DNA of 64,000 nucleotides from Cliona cf. orientalis. Lineage: Eukaryota; Porifera; Demospongiae; Clionaida; Clionaidae. Below the pieces are notes generated by a model. That model was not told where the DNA came from and did not search any database. It saw nothing but the letters and a program-made list of their open reading frames with translations. The DNA lies in the NCBI GenBank assembly GCA_963930775.1, contig OZ005689.1, positions 2,232,001 through 2,296,000 of the forward strand. The letters run 5' to 3'. The translations under genes and the position numbers were made by a program. Numbering within the stretch: position 1 is the stretch's first letter; each line of letters starts with the position of its first letter. Shown one piece after another: positions 1-10,778 of the stretch.

Positions 1-213
1 CATCTATGAACACATCATGCAAAAGCAAAATTATTACACCACAATAATTATTGTGGTACCTGGCATGAAGCAGAATGGCCGTAACAGTGAAATGTGGGCA
101 AACAGAGTTATTCGCTGCAGCATGTCATTTCTTCCAGCTGACTGCTTTGTACAACACATTTTTATAATTACTATAATATAGCTTATCAGTGAATTAGACG
201 TCCCATTCTATAC

Positions 214-2332
214 CTTGAGATGCTTATACAATGTACAAGCAATATCATACATCACATAAATTTCCACACTTTCTGTACTTCTTTCAATCAGCCTATCCAG
301 GATAAATTCACCATAAGCCAAGCTAAAGTTTGTAAAAAAAAAAGTATCTCTTGATATTAACATACATGTACATTTACCGTTCCCCATGCTTCAAGTCCAA
401 AAATAGTACTGGAAACTCATGACGACAGGCACATCCAAACAAACCAGTCTCGTCAAGTGCTTTATACCTTGAGGAACTTCATAAAGCATCTCCGGCCAAA
501 AAGTTACTGCAATTCTACAAATGTTAATGAATGTACATGTACATGCACATGTACATACCCTGATGTATGTATACATAGTATAGTATAATAGTATATAACT
601 GGACGTACATTTTTCATCAGAGTATGTGTCTTAGATCCTGCAACGTGTTCGTCAACACAAGATTGCTCAACAAAGAACGGATGACCTTGAACAGCAGGTC
701 TATGACTAACACCTGCAGCTTTTTTCCGTGGGAGTCCAAAGAGAGCATCCATAGCATAGACTATTCTGCCTTCACTCTATAAAATGATTATTATATTGAG
801 GTACACACACACATACACACATGTACAATATACACATACAAAGGAAACAAAAAACAAAGGTGTAAGGCTGCCATTTACTCTCTCTGGAGTTTACCAACCA
901 TGTGGGATCCTCTGGGCACTATGCAGAGGCTCACAAGCCGGCATGGTTTTTTTATGTCTTCCTGGACTAATACAACTTGCGTGGTGTTCGTACCACAAGT
1001 CCTATACCAGATTCTTGGCACTATCAATGTCACGCAACTGATTTTGATTAGTTTGTCCACGACCCTTGGTTGCTAGGCAATATCATGACACACAGTGCAT
1101 ACACACACTTTAAGATACTTATTACCTTAGGACAAGCTGGGCAAATATTACCATGATCAAGATCACTAGAGAGATGACTCAGGTGCCTCATTTGATGCTT
1201 AAAGAATCTTAATGATAATATAATTATACAAGTGCATGTATAAATTAATATTGCATTCAATAATATGGTTGGTTAAACTTTACCTGTACTCCTCAAAGCA
1301 GTCAATAAGTCTAGCATACACGTCTCGATGCTATAATCAGAATAAACTATCAAACTGAATTAATATTATGGCTATAGCTAAAGACTTAATTATACCTTGG
1401 ATAAAATATAAGGGCACTTGAAATAAATAGCACTACAGAAATCCTTTAGTGCCACATGACATTCAAGAAGAAATGCCTCCGCCCAATCCAGTAAATCAAA
1501 AGTGTACGCTAACTGTGGATACTGTGGACTAGCTGGCCATAGTTTGGCTCGAGTGAGAGTCAAAGCAAGATCCTCACAGTCACAGCAAACAAACAGAACA
1601 TCGTGTTGAATGCCTGCAGCAAGTATAAACTCACTCAGCATCATTCAAATATGACCCATTAACCTCATACCATACTCATCGAAACATTTAAGAGGAGTTT
1701 CTCTTCTTGTAGAACAAATGTGGTTCGGACGAACATCTATTCTTCTATTTCTGATATCACATGGTGTGTAGTGATCATTCTACAATTATATATTATAATA
1801 CACTAATTATACCTCTTCAGAGTGTAGCATTAATATTATATGCATTTACCTCCCATTCTTCGGCCACATGAAAGAAATTGGCAGTCTCGTGCTGCTTACA
1901 GAAGCATTGATAACAGTAGTAAATCTTTGGCCCACATCTTTCACATTTGAACCTTGCTGCGGAGCTACACACAATGCACACTTGACCAAGTGGCATAGCA
2001 CTGTTCTCTGTAGCCAAAAATAAGATATTTGACCTTAACTTTTCCCACGCATTCGCTGTGGCTTTACGATGTAACTCATGCAAAGTGGGATCAGTATCCT
2101 CAGCACCATACAGATCCGGAATTTCATTGACAGATGATCCTTCCACAGTATGAGGTGCATCAGTGGATGCTTCATGACTCACTGCTTGCTGCTCAGTCTC
2201 TCCCTTAGCTAGTGTTTCCATATCAGCATCCATATGACCACGGTAAACTTCTCTTGCTTCTTTCTGTGAGTGATGAGTCACCTTTAAGGGAGGTAGCTTG
2301 ATTCTTTTATGAGAAGCCATATTTTCATGCAA
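214..2332 (-). CDS. KDZ-transposase-like gene with CxC3-like cysteine cluster (eight exons, runs off left edge, one in-frame TGA)
   Basis: Exons read on minus: 2332-1850, 1779-1671, 1613-1396, 1330-1284, 1207-1126, 776-609, 514-378 and 322-214. All have GT/AG borders and every junction keeps phase. Exon 1 has the cysteine cluster (CIVCSSAARFKCERCGP, then YYCYQC and an H), typical of the cluster N-terminal to Kyakuja-Dileera-Zisupton transposases. Exon 3 has the conserved ASPQYPQLAYTFDLLDW stretch, exon 5 CPACP, exon 6 YAMDALFGLPRKKAAG (first catalytic Asp expected here), exon 7 DETGLFGCACRHEFP and GER, and exon 8 VMYDIACTLYKHLK (second Asp). The third catalytic residue would lie beyond the left edge; a further exon with an H-A-R-Y-H...C pattern may lie near 60-120. 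Exon 7 contains an in-frame TGA at 481-479 between the LAGD and DETG motifs, so this is a recent pseudogene, an allele or a sequence error. Animal KDZ genes can be domesticated; function is unknown. Confidence 0.82.
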
Positions 2333-2587
2333 TACACTAGTGCTCCTAGCAACAGAAATTCAATCGCATACGGGTTAATATTATATTCGGGCGCTAAGAA
2401 TGGAACCTATCATTACTTGGGGTGGTACTTGGGTTCCCAGGTACTGATACTGACGGTGGTCAAAAAGGTTCCAGTACCGGGTGGATGATCATTGAGGTAT
2501 GATTTTTTATGCTTTCTACTATGCTCATAATAATACTGTGCATATGGATAGTGGTCTATGCAATTTATCAGTGGTATCAGAGAATAT

Positions 2588-3052
2588 CGTATAGCGGATA
2601 ATTTTCGTGGGGTGCTAATTTTCGTTATTTTCGTGGTTGACTTGTAGTCACGAAATTTTCCCACCCACGAAAATTAATGCCTATAGTGATACGGTACTAT
2701 GCGCGCAAGTCCATGATGATGGGAGTGGCCACAGACATCGTGGCAGCACGGCCACTTTCCAGTTTTAACAAGCAACAGTAGCCACTATCATCCAGCTGAC
2801 AGCGTCTTCAACACTATAGTGTAATAGTAATATTCTTCTATCTCATGCCTTTTGTCCAAGTCTCTGTATAGGCATGGCTTAGCAAAAAAGAAGATCGCGA
2901 GCGCGTGTATCGATTACATCATCGCTTATGCAGCAGTGCCACGCCCCTAGATTGGTTGCTATCACGAAATTTAAAACCACGAAAATTAATTTTGAGGGCC
3001 TTTTCGGACTTTCCACGAAAATTAGACCCCACGAAAATTACCCGCCATACGG
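2588..3052. mobile_element. Non-autonomous inverted-repeat element (MITE-like)
   Basis: The left end (CGTATAGCGGATAATTTTCG) and the inverted right end (CGTATGGCGGGTAATTTTCG) match over about 35 bp, including a shared TTTTCGTGGGGT. Internal copies of the TTTTCGTGG motif occur in both orientations. No coding capacity and no clear target-site duplication. Confidence 0.6.
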
Positions 3053-3134
3053 TAGCTATAGCGACCTTGCAGCACTGTGACCATGTAGCTTAGTGTGAAC
3101 TATACAAGGAGCTGAGTTCATGATAGGTCCTATT

Positions 3135-3476
3135 CAGGGGTGTAGGCAGGGGGGCTCACTGTTGCCCAGAAACCAATCCCCCCCTCCCCCCCCCCCCCCC
3201 CGGCCTCAGAAACTAATGCTTACGTATGTAGATAGGTGATGACTACAAATAGATAAGGTCTTACTCCGTCATTTTCTTTCTTCATGAATCATAAAACAGC
3301 AAAATTTACATTGTTTTTCAATCGTTTTCTCCAAAGGCCTGTCAGTTGTTCATCGCTAGTGTGCAATATTTGGAAGGTATGATCAAAGTGGACATTGCTT
3401 TGAATTTTTTTGCTTGCCCATGCAAAGCGTGCACCTCTTTAGAAACCCCTCCATAAAAATCCTGCTTACAACCCTG
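3135..3476. mobile_element. CAGGGGTGTAG-ended short DNA transposon with 5-bp target duplication
   Basis: Starts CAGGGGTGTAGGCAGG and ends with the inverted CCTGCTTACAACCCTG. It is flanked on both sides by CTATT (3130-3134 and 3477-3481), a 5-bp target-site duplication. It contains a poly-C tract and no gene. Ends resemble the elements at 9450 and 16470, so a common hAT-like family with 5-bp duplications is likely (inference). Confidence 0.65.
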
Positions 3477-4379
3477 CTATTAAGGGCTTCTCGAGCCTAC
3501 GGAAACCAAGAGGGGCAATCCGCCACGATCCGCGATCGCCGATGTAGTCGCCGATACCGTTGCTGACGGTTATGTAGACAATGAGGAAAATAATATTTCC
3601 CTTAGACCTAAAGGGAACATTTTACGGCAGTATTTTATGGAAGCCGAGAACTGCATCTTTTTTGGACCTTTCCGCACTATGTGTGTTCAATCTATCTCCG
3701 CTAGCGGACGGTTCCTCTCCGCTAGTGGAAATTCATTCTCCGCTAGGAGAAAAATGAACCTCCACTAACGGAGAATGTCTTGGAGACTGTGATGGTGGCG
3801 TGTCCAGCCGGGGGCTCAGGAGGCTCGAGCACCCCCTAAGGTCTGGCACAACAGCCAATTTAGTAATAAGCTGTGTGACAATCATTGTCGCTGATAAGCA
3901 ACAATTGGTAGCTAAGACCAACAATAAACTTACTGGACTCGCTCTAAACGGCAGTTCGAGTCTCATCGCTATTAGGCTTTCTTTGACATTATCATCAAAC
4001 TGTCTTCAAGAACGCGTTAATGAATGGCGTGATCAAAGTTTTTGGGGCGTGGCTAAAGAGTTTGCTGGACACGCCCCCGAGACCTATCTTTTGCGTGCGA
4101 AACTAAACTTTTCGCTTGCGAGAGCGAGTTGTGCGTGGAGACGCTCTATCTACACGGCATATAGACCTACCTACATGCAACTGAGAGGCCACAATGTAGA
4201 CATGGCGTCGATGACTTGAACTCGTGGAGCCATAGAGCAATGCGACCTTGTGCCATATGTTGTTCTAATTCAAGCACACTGCGGGCTGAGGCCCAGACTG
4301 CGTCTGTGCGACCACTGTCAAACGAGTCCTTAATTTATGTGATATCTAAATGCCTGCTAAAATTCTACAGCAATCCAAT
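3477..4379. other. Non-genic stretch with a short palindromic cluster
   Basis: No supportable gene. At about 3690-3775 the word TCTCCGCTAG recurs three times and is followed by its inverse (CCACTAACGGAGA), so the segment can fold back on itself; it may be a transposon end. The open frame at 3800-4219 lacks recognisable protein features. Confidence 0.4.
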
Positions 4380-5335
4380 CATCCCGTGCATTATTATCAT
4401 ATACAGGAAACCTCTCCCCTCCCCAGACCCAGATAAGTGAACAGGCATTCAGGTTGTCCCTCCACCTCCAAAAACAACAGCAAAGGGCACTCAGGTTTTG
4501 GTGAGTTACAAATTCAATGCAAAATGTATTACATTCGTGTTACGGCTTCTAGTCTACTTCCAGTACTTCTAGTCCACTTCTATTACTTCTATGTAGACTA
4601 TATGTGGATATAGAAGTAATGGAAGTAGACTGGAATGGGATTATAAGTACTGAAAGTGGACTAGAATTGGATTAGAATTATTGGAAGTAGACTAGAAGTG
4701 GATGAGAAGTACTGGAATTGGACTAGAATTGGATTAGATGTGGATTAAAAGTACTAGAAGTGGATTAGGGTTGTGATATTAGTACATAATATGTATATTG
4801 CGGGAACCTTTTACCTTATTTATATATATCCCTTCTCCCTCTTCTATCCACTTGCTCCCCCATCCCCCCCCCCCCCCCCCCCCCCAAAACTCAGACAAGA
4901 GAACAGGGTATTCAGGTTTCTCAAACAGAGGTTAGTTACATGAAATGAATTAAACAAACGTGAAATTCAATATTTTATTACATTTGTATTGCAGGAACCT
5001 TTTACCTAATTTATATCCCTATTTCCTTCCTCTAGTCACTTGCCCCTCCTCATCCAAAGAGAAAAGGCCACTCAGGTTTCTTTTTTCCAGTGACGGTGAG
5101 TTAATTATTTCATCGTGCTGTTTTTATGCGTAGAAAAAAGTGAGTTACAAAAATTTAATGTGTAATCTTCCCCACCCCCCCCCCCCCCCAGACAAGAGAC
5201 ACTCCCGTTTCTCTAATGGAGGTGAGTTACAAATTTAATGCCTAATGTATTACATTTGTGTTATCTTTACCCCCTACTTCCATTCATCCACATTCATCTC
5301 CCCTCCCAGGGCAAACTGCTCGTAAGTGATAATGC
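4380..5335. repeat. Degenerate tandem block with splice-site-like words
   Basis: About four diverged units share CACTCAGGTTTC, then GTGAGTTAC, then ATTGCAGGAACCTTTTACC and a CACTTGCCCC pyrimidine tract; poly-C runs lie near 4862 and 5174. Between 4545 and 4770 a second tandem pattern is made of AGTACTGGAAGTGGACTAGA-type words. Part of the block (about 4890-5110) matches 15,040-15,250, the downstream edge of the 66-bp minisatellite. No protein is supported. Confidence 0.5.
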
Positions 5336-5350
5336 CATTATGTACCATCT

Positions 5351-5556
5351 AGCTGAAAATTTTCGCTGGACAAAAATTTCGCCACTCCCTTTGTATTGCA
5401 GAAATATTAAATTTTGGTGGAATAAATTTTCACCCATGCAGTAAAGGTTGCCATGCATTCTATGCAGTCACTAGCACCGGACAACAATTTGTGGGATATA
5501 AATTTTGTCTATAAGAGGAGGCAGCAACAACGGCGAAAATTTTCAGCTATACGGGA
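5351..5556. mobile_element. Short inverted-repeat element (MITE-like)
   Basis: The left end TAGCTGAAAATTTTCGC pairs with the inverted right end GCGAAAATTTTCAGCTA about 200 bp away. No gene inside. Confidence 0.55.
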
Positions 5557-5599
5557 TCATAGAATGGCACATTCACATAGCTGCATCTCCATAGGAAGC

Positions 5600-5857
5600 T
5601 CATGCCATGGAAGATGTTCTTCTCCAAAGTAAGCCACAGTGGGGGAATAGTAAAGTCCATATGTGGATGTGTTTGAGCCAAGTTGGTAAATTTGCCAATA
5701 GATCTCCTGTTACACTGATGATTTTAACGGAAGATAACAAGAAAAAAGTAGCAAAAGAATCAATGACTGACGTACGAATATCCATAGTCTCTCGAACGTT
5801 GCGAGCAAGGCTCAAAAAGGCCTCCAAAGCACAAATAAAATAATGCAGGTTTGTCAA
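5600..5857 (-). pseudogene. Fragment of a sponge-type multipass receptor (membrane-segment exon)
   Basis: The minus-strand reading contains TSVIDSFATFFLLSSVKIIS, a hydrophobic segment that I associate with the C-terminal multipass region of large sponge receptor-like proteins. No other part of such a gene is found on this strand. The assignment is from memory of family style and is weak. The neighbouring plus-strand fragment at 6113-6460 seems to come from a later part of the same kind of protein, so the two face opposite ways. Confidence 0.3.
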
Positions 5858-6112
5858 TCAATTTTGAGTCGCCTGTATGATGAAATTTTTTTATTGTTCA
5901 TGCCAGAGATCATCTCCTGAGTGTTTATCTGAAGCACAACCTGCAGCAAGGGAACGGCCACCTGTATCTGCACTGGTTGAAACGCTTCCAGAATATGAAA
6001 GAGCACAAAATCAAATAAAAGTTTTAAAAGCAAGTGGATACACCTTACGGTCAATCAAACAATACAGAACAGCAACTTGCTATATGTGTGGAAAAACTTT
6101 TAACTTTCTGTC

Positions 6113-6460
6113 ATGGTTCTTGATATATCATTCTTGATGAACTTGATTCTTTTGAGTGGATTGACCATCTATGGTGCAGAGAAAAAGAATGAATCATTCC
6201 ACACTGCTGTCGTTGAAACGTCAATTGGATTGGCCTTCCTGCAGTTCTGTGGCATAGTGATACATGCATTGATTACAAGTGTACACCAGTGTTTTCCACG
6301 TATCTGTAACGAATATAGCATTTGCAAGAAAAATGAGTCAGACGAGCAAATGGATGAATTATCTGACAGATATTTCAACAGACAACCTTATCAAATGTTT
6401 AACAATGATCTGCAAGTGCAATCTCCCGTAGGGCGTAGAAGGGAAGACCCCACTTATTAG
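6113..6460 (+). pseudogene. Fragment: terminal membrane exon of a sponge-type multipass protein
   Basis: The frame encodes two hydrophobic segments (FLMNLILLSGLTIY, and VETSIGLAFLQFCGIVIHAL) followed by a polar 50-residue tail ending at a TAG. This looks like the last exon of a multipass receptor, but an upstream in-frame TAA and the lack of a clear acceptor or preceding exons argue for an isolated fragment. It is next to the opposite-strand fragment at 5600-5857. Confidence 0.35.
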
Positions 6461-6477
6461 AGCTACAAGCATGATTT

Positions 6478-8369
6478 CGGTTGTTATTTCATATAAGAGT
6501 CACGAAATATGCAAAGTCAGCATTTACGCACTGTATATATGTATTGTGTTATAGTATCTTGGTGTCATTGGTGCCTGTGGTGCCTCTGGTGCCCTTGGTG
6601 CCTCTGGTGCCTCTGGTGCCCCTGGTGTCGTTGGTGCCTCTGGTGCCACTGGTGCCCCTGGTGCCCCAGGTGCCCTTGGTGCCCCTGGTGTCGTTGGTGC
6701 CCCAGGTGCTCTTGGTGCCCTTGGTGCCCCTGGTGCCCCTGGTGTCGTTGGTGCCTCTGGTGCCCTTGGTGCCTCTGGTGCCCCTGGTGTCGTTGGTGCC
6801 TCTGGTGCCTCTGGTGCCCCTGGTGCCTCTGGTGCCTCTAGTGCCCCTGGTGTCCCGGTGCCCCTGGTGTCTTTGGTGCCCCTGGTGCCCCTGATATCAT
6901 TGGTGCCTCTGGTGCCTTTGGTGCCGTTGGTGCCTCTGGTGCCTCTGGTGCCCCTGGTGTCGTTGGTGCCTCCGGTGCCTCTGGTGCCCCTGGTGCCTCT
7001 GGTGCCTCTAGTGCCCTTGGTGCCCCTGGTGTCCCGGTGCCCCTGGTGTCTTTGGTGCCCCTGGTGCCCCTGATATCATTGGTGCCTCTGGTGCCTTTGG
7101 TGCCGTTGGTGCCTCTGGTGCCTCTGGTGCCCCTGGTGTCGTTGGTGCCTCTGGTGCCTCTGGTGCCTCTGGTGCCCCTGGTGCCTCTGGTGCCTCTGGA
7201 GTCGTTGGTGCCTCTGGTGCCCCTGGTGCCCCTGGTGTCGTTGGTGCCTCTGGTGCCACTGGTGTCCCTGGTGCCTCTGGTGCCCTTGGTGCCTCTGGTG
7301 CCTCTGGTGCCCCTGGTGTCGTTGGTGCCTCTGGTGCCTCTGGTGCCCCTGGTACCTCTGGTGCCTCTGGTGCCCTTGGTGCCTCTGGTGCCTCCGGTGC
7401 CCCTGGTGTCGTTGGTGCCTCTGGTGCCTCTGGTCCCCCTGGTGTCGTTGGTGCCTCTGGTGCTCTTGGTGCTCCTGGTGTTGTTTGTGCCTCTTGTGCC
7501 CCTGGTGCCTTTGGTGCCTTTGGTGCCTTTGATGCCTCTGGTTGTCGTTGGTGCTTCTGGTGCCCTTGGTGCCCCTGGTGCCATTGGTGTCTCTTGTGTC
7601 CTTGGTGCCCATGGTGCCCCTGGTGCCCCTGGTGCCCCTGGTGCCCTTGGTGTCTCTGGTGCCCTTGGTGTTGCTGGTGTCTCTGGTATCCTTGATGCCT
7701 AAGGTGCCCTTGGTGCCTCTGGTGTCCTTGGTGTTGTTAGTGTCGTTGGTGCCTCTGGTGTCCTTGATGCCTAAGGTGCCCTTGGTGCCTCTGGTGTTGT
7801 TGGTGTCGTTGGTGCCTCTGGTATTCTTGATGCCTAAGGTGCCCTTGGTGCCTCTGGTGTTGTTGGTGTTGTTGGTGCCTCTGGTGTCCTTGATGCCTGA
7901 GGTGCCCTTGGTGCCTCTGGTATTGTTGGTGTCACCAACAGCACCAACAACACCAAGGCACCAAGGGCACCAGAAGCATCAAGGGCACCAGGGGCACCAG
8001 AGGCACCAATGTCACCAGGGGCACCAGAGACAGTACACCAACGACACCAGAGGCATCCAGTCGTTACGCGCGCAGGCCAATTTATTTGCAGACAGGAAGT
8101 TTGCGGTTGACCTTGCAGGATGGAAGCCAGAAACCCCCAAAAAATCGTGGTTCTTTTTCAAGTTATATCTCGAGACCTGAACATGCTGTAAACTCACTCT
8201 CATGCAGAACAAACTTCATATTATAGCTTTGTCCATAGAATGACTGTCGCCGCTTGTTTCAACTTCATAGGTGCCACCAAAGCCGACTTACAGACCGCTT
8301 TGTCGGACCTACTTTTTCCACCGCTCCAAGATGACCACCAAGTTTCGCTACCGAACAGCATACCTGACC
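6478..8369 (+). mobile_element. Minisatellite-bearing interspersed element, copy A
   Basis: The left edge (ATTTCATATAAGAGTCACG onward for about 95 bp) and the right edge (CAGTCGTTACGCGCGCA near 8055, GCTACCGAACAGCA near 8347) recur in the same order but opposite strand at 10,779-12,848. Two diverged copies of one element, each with an internal minisatellite, explain this. No transposase is visible. Confidence 0.6.
6556..8044 (+). repeat. Minisatellite of 9-bp units (GGTGCCNNN)
   Basis: About 160 tandem 9-bp units such as GGTGCCTCT, GGTGCCCCT and GGTGTCGTT, with higher-order blocks (for example a repeat unit seen at 6850-6960 and again at 7030-7140). Near 7940 the array switches to the complementary word CACCA. 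Because 9 is a multiple of 3 and the unit lacks stops, several frames are open and would encode Gly-X-X, Pro/Ala/Glu or Leu-Val-Pro repeats. Confidence 0.9.
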
Positions 8370-9176
8370 GTTTCTTTGGACTCAGATTCATGTTACTACT
8401 AGTTATATGATATATCTATATGAAAACCGCCTCAGAAGTATTTTGCAGTTGCCGTTTTCATGTTATCATCGCTCAAACTTAAATAATTTTTAGCCACCCG
8501 CATGCTCTCACTGCATACATGCAATTGCACAATAGCCACACTACAAAGTCTATCCTTGCTAGTATAGCGTACTCATATAAACAAAAGAATCCTTTATCCA
8601 ACAACACAATGGTACAAAATAACACAAATCATAATCTTTATGCTTTAACAGCAATAGTAGCTGTGGAATCAGGCCCGGATACGTGACAGACTCGGTCATA
8701 GCCATCTTGTACTTCGGATGTCCACAAAGACTGCTCCAACTGCACTCTTTAGATGCACGCACATCATTCTAGTAAAATAGAGAAATAGAGTATTGGAGGA
8801 AGAAATAAGCTAACATTGGATGTATTCATTGGATGTAAAGCTTTCGTGACAGCACAGTTAACTTGCACTGTTAACTTTCAAACATAAACATAATAATGTC
8901 ATGTAAACATAAACGCTTCCTTAGAAAACTATCAGTGTCAAAGTGTACAGTATGTCTGAGTCTACTGGTATAATACAAAATAAAATTATTTTCTAGCTAA
9001 TAACAGTTGTATATAACTAAGCTGATACACACTTTCAAGCAATAACTATGGTAAGTGATAACTCGGGTATTCACAACATCATATAGACATCCCCACTCCA
9101 CCTCCACCCCACTTGAAAGACACCAATAATCAGTGATACTTCGCCTGAGCCATTGTATGGAAATAGTGGTACAGAT
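8370..9176. other. No gene seen
   Basis: AT-rich spacer with only short open frames and no recognisable protein, RNA or repeat structure. Confidence 0.4.
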
Positions 9177-9449
9177 CAGGCCATACCTATTTGATATGTT
9201 GTTGCTCGGACATAGACCAGTGCAAATCAGAGTCGGTCGGTCGGGAAAAAAAAGAAAAAAGAAAGCAATTAACACCTCGCTTTACCATGATAGAGAGCCA
9301 AGCAGTTGTCATTGTGCCTGATCAGACAGCTATATGACACACGGTGCGCATGCGTGCAATGTGTTGACACACCCACCTTTTTTTTTTACAATGGACAAAA
9401 TGCAGGGTCGGTCGGATCCGAGCAACAACACATCGAATAGGTATGGCCT
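9177..9449. mobile_element. Inverted-repeat element
   Basis: The arm AGGCCATACCTATTTGATAT... near 9177-9210 is the approximate inverse of 9417-9449 (CCGAGCAACAACACATCGAA...), and GTCGGTCGG words lie inside both arms. Non-coding. Confidence 0.55.
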
Positions 9450-9765
9450 CAGGGGCGTAGGCAGGGGGGGTTCGAGGGGGTTCGATCGAACCCCCCTTTT
9501 GACGGCCTATTATTCTATATATATTGATAGTTATCACTTACTTTAGTTCTGTGGCATAAAGGACAAAGTCAGTTCATTCCTTTCTAAATATTGCACACCA
9601 GAAAACGACCACTACCGTCCATATTCGAGGTCTAGGTCACGATCGCGGCCATAAATGTGGGCGTGGTTAACTAAAAATGGGCGTGGCCTAAAATTTTCGC
9701 GCGCGCACTTTGCGCGCGTGCTTACCAATGTAACCCCCCTTTCAATAATCCTGCCTACGCCCCTG
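9450..9765. mobile_element. CAGGGGCGTAG-ended short DNA transposon
   Basis: Starts CAGGGGCGTAGGCAGG and ends CCTGCCTACGCCCCTG. The right part carries TTTTCGCGCGCGCAC...GCGCGC, also found at the right end of the 16,470 element and at 62,470. The 5-bp flanks differ, so no target duplication is seen; it abuts the element at 9177-9449, which may have disturbed the site. Confidence 0.6.
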
Positions 9766-10018
9766 CAGATGCTAACTAATGTATGCTGCTCAACTGCCTA
9801 GTGTACACAGTACCTTACATGTTCGCTAGCCATGAGAAGCCTTGAACACCGTCCGTCTAGACTACATGATTTAGGAACTCCAACATGGTTGCTGAGTCAG
9901 CTGTCCTCCACACACTACAGTACCAAATTCTGCCATCTATTAGACTCTGTATAAAGGTACATGTAGCATGCATAATAGCAACATGATAGCAAATCCAGGC
10001 ACAGCAGGAAAACAATAT

Positions 10019-10268
10019 ATTATACCAAGGGCTTATAGACCCCAAAGGGGGAGAGGGCATGTAACTGCCATACATGATAGTGTACCTAGCAAAGTTCAAA
10101 TCAGACAGTGGTTTGTAACTAATTATAGTAACAGCTGCTGTCTGGACTGCATTAGTGCTATGGACTGATAGTGTGGATTTACTATTTTTAGCCTATGCAT
10201 TTGAAGTTTGCCAGGTGCCAGTTACATGCCCTCTCCCCCTTTGGGGTCTATAAGCCCTTGATTATACC
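10019..10268. mobile_element. hAT-like MITE with target-site duplication
   Basis: Terminal inverted repeats of 41 bp (AAGGGCTTATAGACCCCAAA...) are identical at 10,027 and, inverted, up to 10,259. The flanks read ATTATACC at 10,019-10,026 and 10,261-10,268, giving a 7-8 bp target duplication depending on whether the terminal C belongs to the element. Size, CAAGGG ends and duplication length fit a non-autonomous hAT element. Confidence 0.8.
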
Positions 10269-10778
10269 TATATACCTGTATACTGAATTTCTGAGAATGT
10301 CGCCAGTTGCCTTCAACAGAATTTGTGTCTTTGGACCATAAAGGACAGTCTCTGAAACAACAGCAATGGTAGCAGTGAAAACTTGAAGGCCTAGAGCAAT
10401 TTATAGCTACATCATAAGCCAAAGAAACTTAGCTCATGTGAGCTTTTAAGCAGCTGAACCATAATACATGCATGTGGCCTCATATACGAAAACATGGGAT
10501 GGACTGGTACAAGCTTACAATGTGGTTGTAAATGTACCTCTAAGGCCTGGGAGTCCTTATATTAAGCTCTTATTGTTCATAGGTTTGACATTTATGGCTA
10601 TTCTATCTAGTTGGATGTGCCAATTCGCCCCCAAACACTGACAGCACATAGATAATACAGTAATTATTCACACACACATATACCCCACTCCAAGCAAAGG
10701 AAAATGATTTTTACCCCCTTAGAACACTACTTTTACCTCTTAACTAAGTCTTCCAGGTGCTTTGGATGAAAAATATTG
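10269..10778. other. No gene seen
   Basis: Spacer without supportable coding, RNA or repeat signal. Confidence 0.35.

Noticed and set aside
479-481. TGA in the KDZ-like gene as selenocysteine
   Set aside because: No reason to expect selenocysteine in this family, and the position fits a CGA-to-TGA change.
6838-7702. Thr/Arg/Gly-rich and Pro/Ala-rich frames in copy A as antifreeze- or mucin-like genes
   Set aside because: Same composition effect; the repeat is part of an interspersed element and reads open in both strands.
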